DNA from: Delphinapterus leucas
Taxonomy: Eukaryota; Chordata; Mammalia; Artiodactyla; Monodontidae
Direction of reading: 5' to 3'
NCBI RefSeq assembly: GCF_002288925.2
Contig: NW_022098008.1
Coordinates: 2,797,110-2,861,109 of the forward strand
Length of the DNA: 64,000 nt
Shown here: piece by piece, positions 60,461 to 64,000 of the stretch
Layout: the number at the start of each line of letters is the position of its first letter
Position numbering within the stretch: the stretch's first letter is position 1
Position numbers and translations under genes: made by a program
The notes under the pieces: generated by a model
Told to the model about the DNA's origin: nothing
What the model saw: only the letters and a program-made list of their open reading frames with translations
Database searches by the model: none

Positions 60461-60903
60461 CCTTTACTGATATTTATTATCTAGTCCTTCCTTTCCTTCG
60501 CTGCTTTAAAATGGTGATTCCTGAAGACCCCAGCTCCACATGTACTGGGTTCTCTCCAATTCGCTCTTCTTTCCCTTTCAGGTGTCTGATCTCCTGTGAA
60601 ACATCACTGTTGTTATCTGTGTAGCTTGTTGATGTGTCTTGATAGCTGGTAGAACAAGTCACTCCTTCCCCTTCGTTTTAACATTTTAAATTGTGTCTGT
60701 GACTTCTGGCTTCTGCTTAGGAGACAGAAAGCTAGAAAGATGTTGCTCCCATCCACAAACAAGAACGAGCTAGATAATCTCCCAAAACATAATTTTAATG
60801 CTCCTGCAATAGAACTGAGGTTTTATGGCAACCAACTAACCTAAAATCTAAGGAAAGGTCAGTGTTTCTGAAAAAGATTTTATCTGAATAAAAGAGAAAT
60901 AAG
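60461..60903. other. unassigned, possibly L1M-derived
   Basis: The segment 60690-60880 ('aaagctagaaagatgttgct', 'gaactgaggttttatggc') has a texture like old L1M 5' UTR, but I cannot confirm it. No gene is recognised. Confidence 0.3.
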
Positions 60904-61255
60904 AAGTCAGATTCCTGGGACTTCCCTGGTGGTGCAGTGGTTAAGAATCTGCCTGCCATTGCAGGGGACAGGGATTTGAGCCCTGGTCCGGGAAGATCCC
61001 ACATGCCGTGGAGCAAATAAGGCCACGTGCCACAACTATTGAGCCCGCGAGCCACAACCACTGAAGTCCACATGCCTAGAGACTGTGCTCCACAACAAAG
61101 AGAAACCACAACAATGAGAAGCCTGCACACTGCAATGAAGAGTAGCCCCTGCTCCCTGCAACTAGAGGAAGCCCACACACAGCAACGAAGACCCAACATG
61201 GCCAAAAATAAAAATAAATAAATAAATACATTTATTAAAAAAAAGTCAGATTCCT
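60904..61255 (+). mobile_element. CHR-1 type SINE, full length, with perfect 13-bp TSD
   Basis: A 326-bp body (60917-61242) with the tRNA-derived head and box A-like tggtgcagtgg. It carries the long internal part ('agccacaaccactgaagtcc', 'gcaatgaagagtagcccctg', 'gcaacgaagacccaacatgg') and an AAAT-rich tail. TSDs aagtcagattcct occur at 60904-60916 and 61243-61255. It retains the middle segment that the short CHR-2 copies lack. Confidence 0.95.
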
Positions 61256-61639
61256 ATTTTAGTAAGAGCAGCTGTGTGTCCAGGTGTCTGGATTGGGGTT
61301 ACAGTTGGGGACAGAGCCATGGAAATGAACATAGTGTCACTAATTAGGAGTTAAATGTGGGGAAGGCACTTAGGGGTGCTCTTGGGGTCCTGTCTGTGCA
61401 GCAGAGGAGAAGGAAACAAGACTGGGCAGGAAAGAAGCTGGGTTGCTGTGCAGCCCAGGGAAAGGTCTTAGAGGATGCTTGCAAGGACCCTGGAGCTGAG
61501 ACAGACGTTCAGAATTGTCCCTATTGGGGGCAGGGGGCCACATATTTGTAGCCAAGGCAGTTCCAAGGGAAACTGCTCATCTGAAAGGTGAGACATTTCT
61601 CCCTTTAAACTTCTTCAAGGTATGCTCCCCAAAAGTTTC
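61256..61639. other. unassigned sequence
   Basis: No gene or named repeat is recognised between the CHR-1 SINE and the third MaLR LTR. Confidence 0.4.
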
Positions 61640-61989
61640 TGCTATAGAAACTGAATGTTTTTGTCTCTCCCAAATTCATATGTTGAAGTCCTAACTCCCA
61701 ATGTGATGGTATTTGGAGGTGGGGCCTTGGGAGGTGGTGAGATCATGAGGGTGGGGCACTATAAATGGGATTAGTCCCTTTATAGCCAAGCTCCGAGAGC
61801 TCCCTTGCCCTGAGAAGCCACAGCGAGAAGATGCTCTCTATGAACCACAGAGAGGTCCTCATCAGATGTGGAACCTGCCAGTACCTTCACCTCTTCTCCC
61901 AGCCTCCAGAACTGTGAGAATTACATGCCTGATGCTTATAAACCACACAGACTGTGCTGTTGTTGAAGCAGCCCCAACAGAGAAAGACA
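61640..61989 (+). mobile_element. MaLR solo LTR (MST/MLT1-like)
   Basis: Starts tgctatagaaactgaatg and ends aagaca-like (gaaagaca). Landmarks: 'cccaatgtgatggtatttgg', 'gtggggccttgggaggtgg', 'cccagcctccagaactgtga'. Flanks gtttc (61635-61639) and gttac (61990-61994) match at 4 of 5 bases. It is the third copy of this class, again on the plus strand. Confidence 0.88.
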
Positions 61990-61994
61990 GTTAC

Positions 61995-62784
61995 ATTTTG
62001 GTCTATGAAGGCCTTGTAAAGGAAGAACAACCACTTGGATAAAATGCACTGTTGGTGTCACCTAACGATGTAATTTGCTGCTGTAGGGAGACTGGCAAGT
62101 GTGTTAATGGCTTGTCTTGTGCTCATGTGTGTCAAACAGTGATGGATCAGGTGTCAGCCTCATGTGTGTCTGGCTGCCCTCCTGCATGTCACTGTTCACC
62201 ACTTCTCAGCAAACTTATACTCCTGGGGTGAACTGCACAGGCTAGGTGTCAGTCATCTGTCTCAGGTGATGCCTCTCACATTGCTTTGGGGAAAACCCAG
62301 AAGTGCTGCAGGAACTGCTGAGCCTGTGCCATCTGAGGGTGAAAAGTGAGCAAGAAGGACAAAGTATAATTCTTTTAAAACTATTTTAGAGACACAAGTG
62401 ATTTCTTGGTGTGAATGTTCCCTCCCACTCAAATTGTTGAAGGGACTGGCTTCGTGTTTAGAGTGAAGCATCTTCTGTTTTCCTTCCTGGTTCTTCCTTT
62501 TCTGAATGGCTTCTTATTTGTATATTAAAAAAAATTTTAAATCTTAAGATGAGAAAGAGTCAACCTGACAATAATTCAGAAATCCATGGAAGTTTGTGTC
62601 TGTAGATTTCCCACCTCCAACACCTGTAACCTGGGTGCACTATTTTATCTTTCAAAGATTCCTAGTCAGCAGATGGTACCTGCACCAGCTCAAACAAACC
62701 CCAGGACTGAACCAGTATAGAACCTTCCCAGCAGACTGAAGACCAAATCCAGGTCTGTGGGGAAACACGAGGGAGAAGTAAATT
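61995..62784. other. unassigned sequence
   Basis: No gene or named repeat is recognised between the MaLR LTR and the final L1. Confidence 0.4.
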
Positions 62785-63803
62785 ACTATGGAGAACAGTA
62801 TGGAGGTTCCTTAAAAAACTAAAAATAAAACTAGCATATGACCCAGAAATCCCACTACTGAGCATATACCCTGAGAAAACCATCATTCAAAAAGAGTCAT
62901 GTACCACAATGCTCATTGCAGAACTATTTACAATAGCCAGGATATAGAAGCAACATAAGTGGCCATCGACAGATGAATGGATAAAGATGATGTGGCACAT
63001 ATATACAATGGAATATTACTCAGCCATAAAAAGAAACAAAATTGAGTTATTTGTAGTGAGGTGGATGGACATAGAGTCTGTCATACAGAGTGAAGTAAGT
63101 CAGAAGGAGAAAAGCAAATACCGTATGCTAACGCATATATAAGGAATCTAAAAAAAAAAAAAAAAAAGGTTCTGATGAACCTAGGAGCAGGACAGGAATA
63201 AAGACACAGACATAGAGAATGGACTTGAGGACACAAGGAGGGGGAAGGGTAAGCTGGGACAAAGTGAGAGAGTGGCATGGACATGGAATATTACTCAGCC
63301 ATAAAAAGAAACAAAATTGAGTTATTTGTAGTGAGGTGGATGGACATAGAGTCTGTCATACAGAGTGAAGTAAGTCAGAAGGAGAAAAGCAAATACCGTA
63401 TGCTAACGCATATATAAGGAATCTAAAAAAAAAAAAAAAAAAAGGTTCTGATGAACCTAGGAGCAGGACAGGAATAAAGACACAGACATAGAGAATGGAC
63501 TTGAGGACACAAGGAGGGGGAAGGGTAAGCTGGGACAAAGTGAGAGAGTGGCATGGACATATATATACACTACCAAATGTAAAACAGATAGCTAATGGGA
63601 AGCGGTCACATAGCACAGGGAGGTCAGCTCGGTGCTTTGTGACCACCTAGAGGGGTGAGACAGGGAGGGTGGGAGGGAGATGAAAGAGGGAGGGGATATG
63701 GGGATATATGTATACATATAGCTGATTTACTTTGTTATACAGCAGAAACTAACACAACATTGTAAAACAATTATATTCTAATAAAGATGTTAAAAAAAAA
63801 AAA
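62785..63803 (+). mobile_element. L1 3' end carrying an internal tandem duplication
   Basis: L1 distal ORF2/3' UTR of a late cetartiodactyl subfamily: 'tggagaacagtatggaggtt', 'cccagaaatcccactactga', 'caatggaatattactcagcc', then a 3' UTR with 'ggtcagctcggtgctttgtg' and 'ctaataaagatgtt' before an A tail. The subfamily differs from the other L1 ends here. It is lengthened by a second copy of about 275 bp (see the repeat entry). Confidence 0.95.
63008..63558 (+). repeat. near-perfect 275-bp tandem duplication inside L1
   Basis: Unit 1 is 63008-63282 and unit 2 is 63283-63558. They look identical except that the internal A run is 18 in the first and 19 in the second. The junction falls at an 'acat' word, with about 2 bp of shared sequence at the break ends, so L1 target-site copying does not explain it. 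Confidence 0.95.
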
Positions 63804-64000
63804 GATAGCATAGCTACCTTGTTTGATACCACTCAGTTGTTAGTTAGGGGAGCAGTGATTTGATTTGAAATCTGTTTGCTTACAAAGTTCATGTATTTTT
63901 CCAGTTAAGATGCTGATCTGGAAACCTTGTTTGGTAAAATTTGGATTTTGCAGTTTCCCTACTCTTGCCATTGCCTGTAGGTAGAATTTTGACTTTTGGA

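Overview
This is a gene-poor stretch of a mammalian nuclear genome, almost certainly a cetacean (whale or dolphin). The main evidence is six ~200-bp tRNA-Glu-derived SINEs of the short CHR-2 type (near 1478, 24326, 31025, 32487, 48616 and 55756), one long CHR-1 type SINE (60917) and many cetartiodactyl L1 3' ends. I recognise no protein-coding exon, tRNA, rRNA, CRISPR array or bacterial-type operon. None of the short open frames resembles a known cellular protein. The only recognisable coding sequence is a broken piece of L1 ORF2 reverse transcriptase at about 9117-9820 on the minus strand.

Layout. Positions 1-9100 are mostly unassigned sequence with one CHR-2 SINE and old L2/MIR remnants. 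Positions 9100-11230 hold the L1 ORF2 fragment and an L1 3' end with target-site duplications (TSDs), around an AT-rich block with many homeodomain-like motifs. Positions 11230-19650 show no recognised repeat. Positions 19650-28660 hold a MaLR solo LTR, L1 3' ends, a CHR-2 SINE and MIRs. Positions 28797-30655 are a 1.86-kb degenerate hexanucleotide array with its own higher-order duplication. Positions 31000-45100 mix SINEs, L2, a second MaLR LTR, a 395-bp GGAT array, old L1M pieces and a Tigger-like DNA transposon. Positions 48600-56000 are L1-dense. Positions 58690-64000 hold a tetranucleotide array, an old L1M split by a ~530-bp insertion, the CHR-1 SINE, a third MaLR LTR and an L1 carrying a near-perfect 275-bp tandem duplication.

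The transposons record layered activity. L2, MIR and L1M are mammal-wide relics, MaLR LTRs and Tigger are eutherian-age, and CHR SINEs and late L1 3' ends are lineage-specific. Two of the long simple-repeat arrays begin directly at the 3' tail of an L2 element, which suggests that L2 tails seeded them. I found no new molecular system. The most checkable observations are the structured hexanucleotide array, the L1 tandem duplication (recent event or assembly artefact), the SINE insertions with intact TSDs, and three repeat-free blocks that could be conserved non-coding elements. Repeat family names come from recalled consensus patterns, and boundaries of old elements are approximate.
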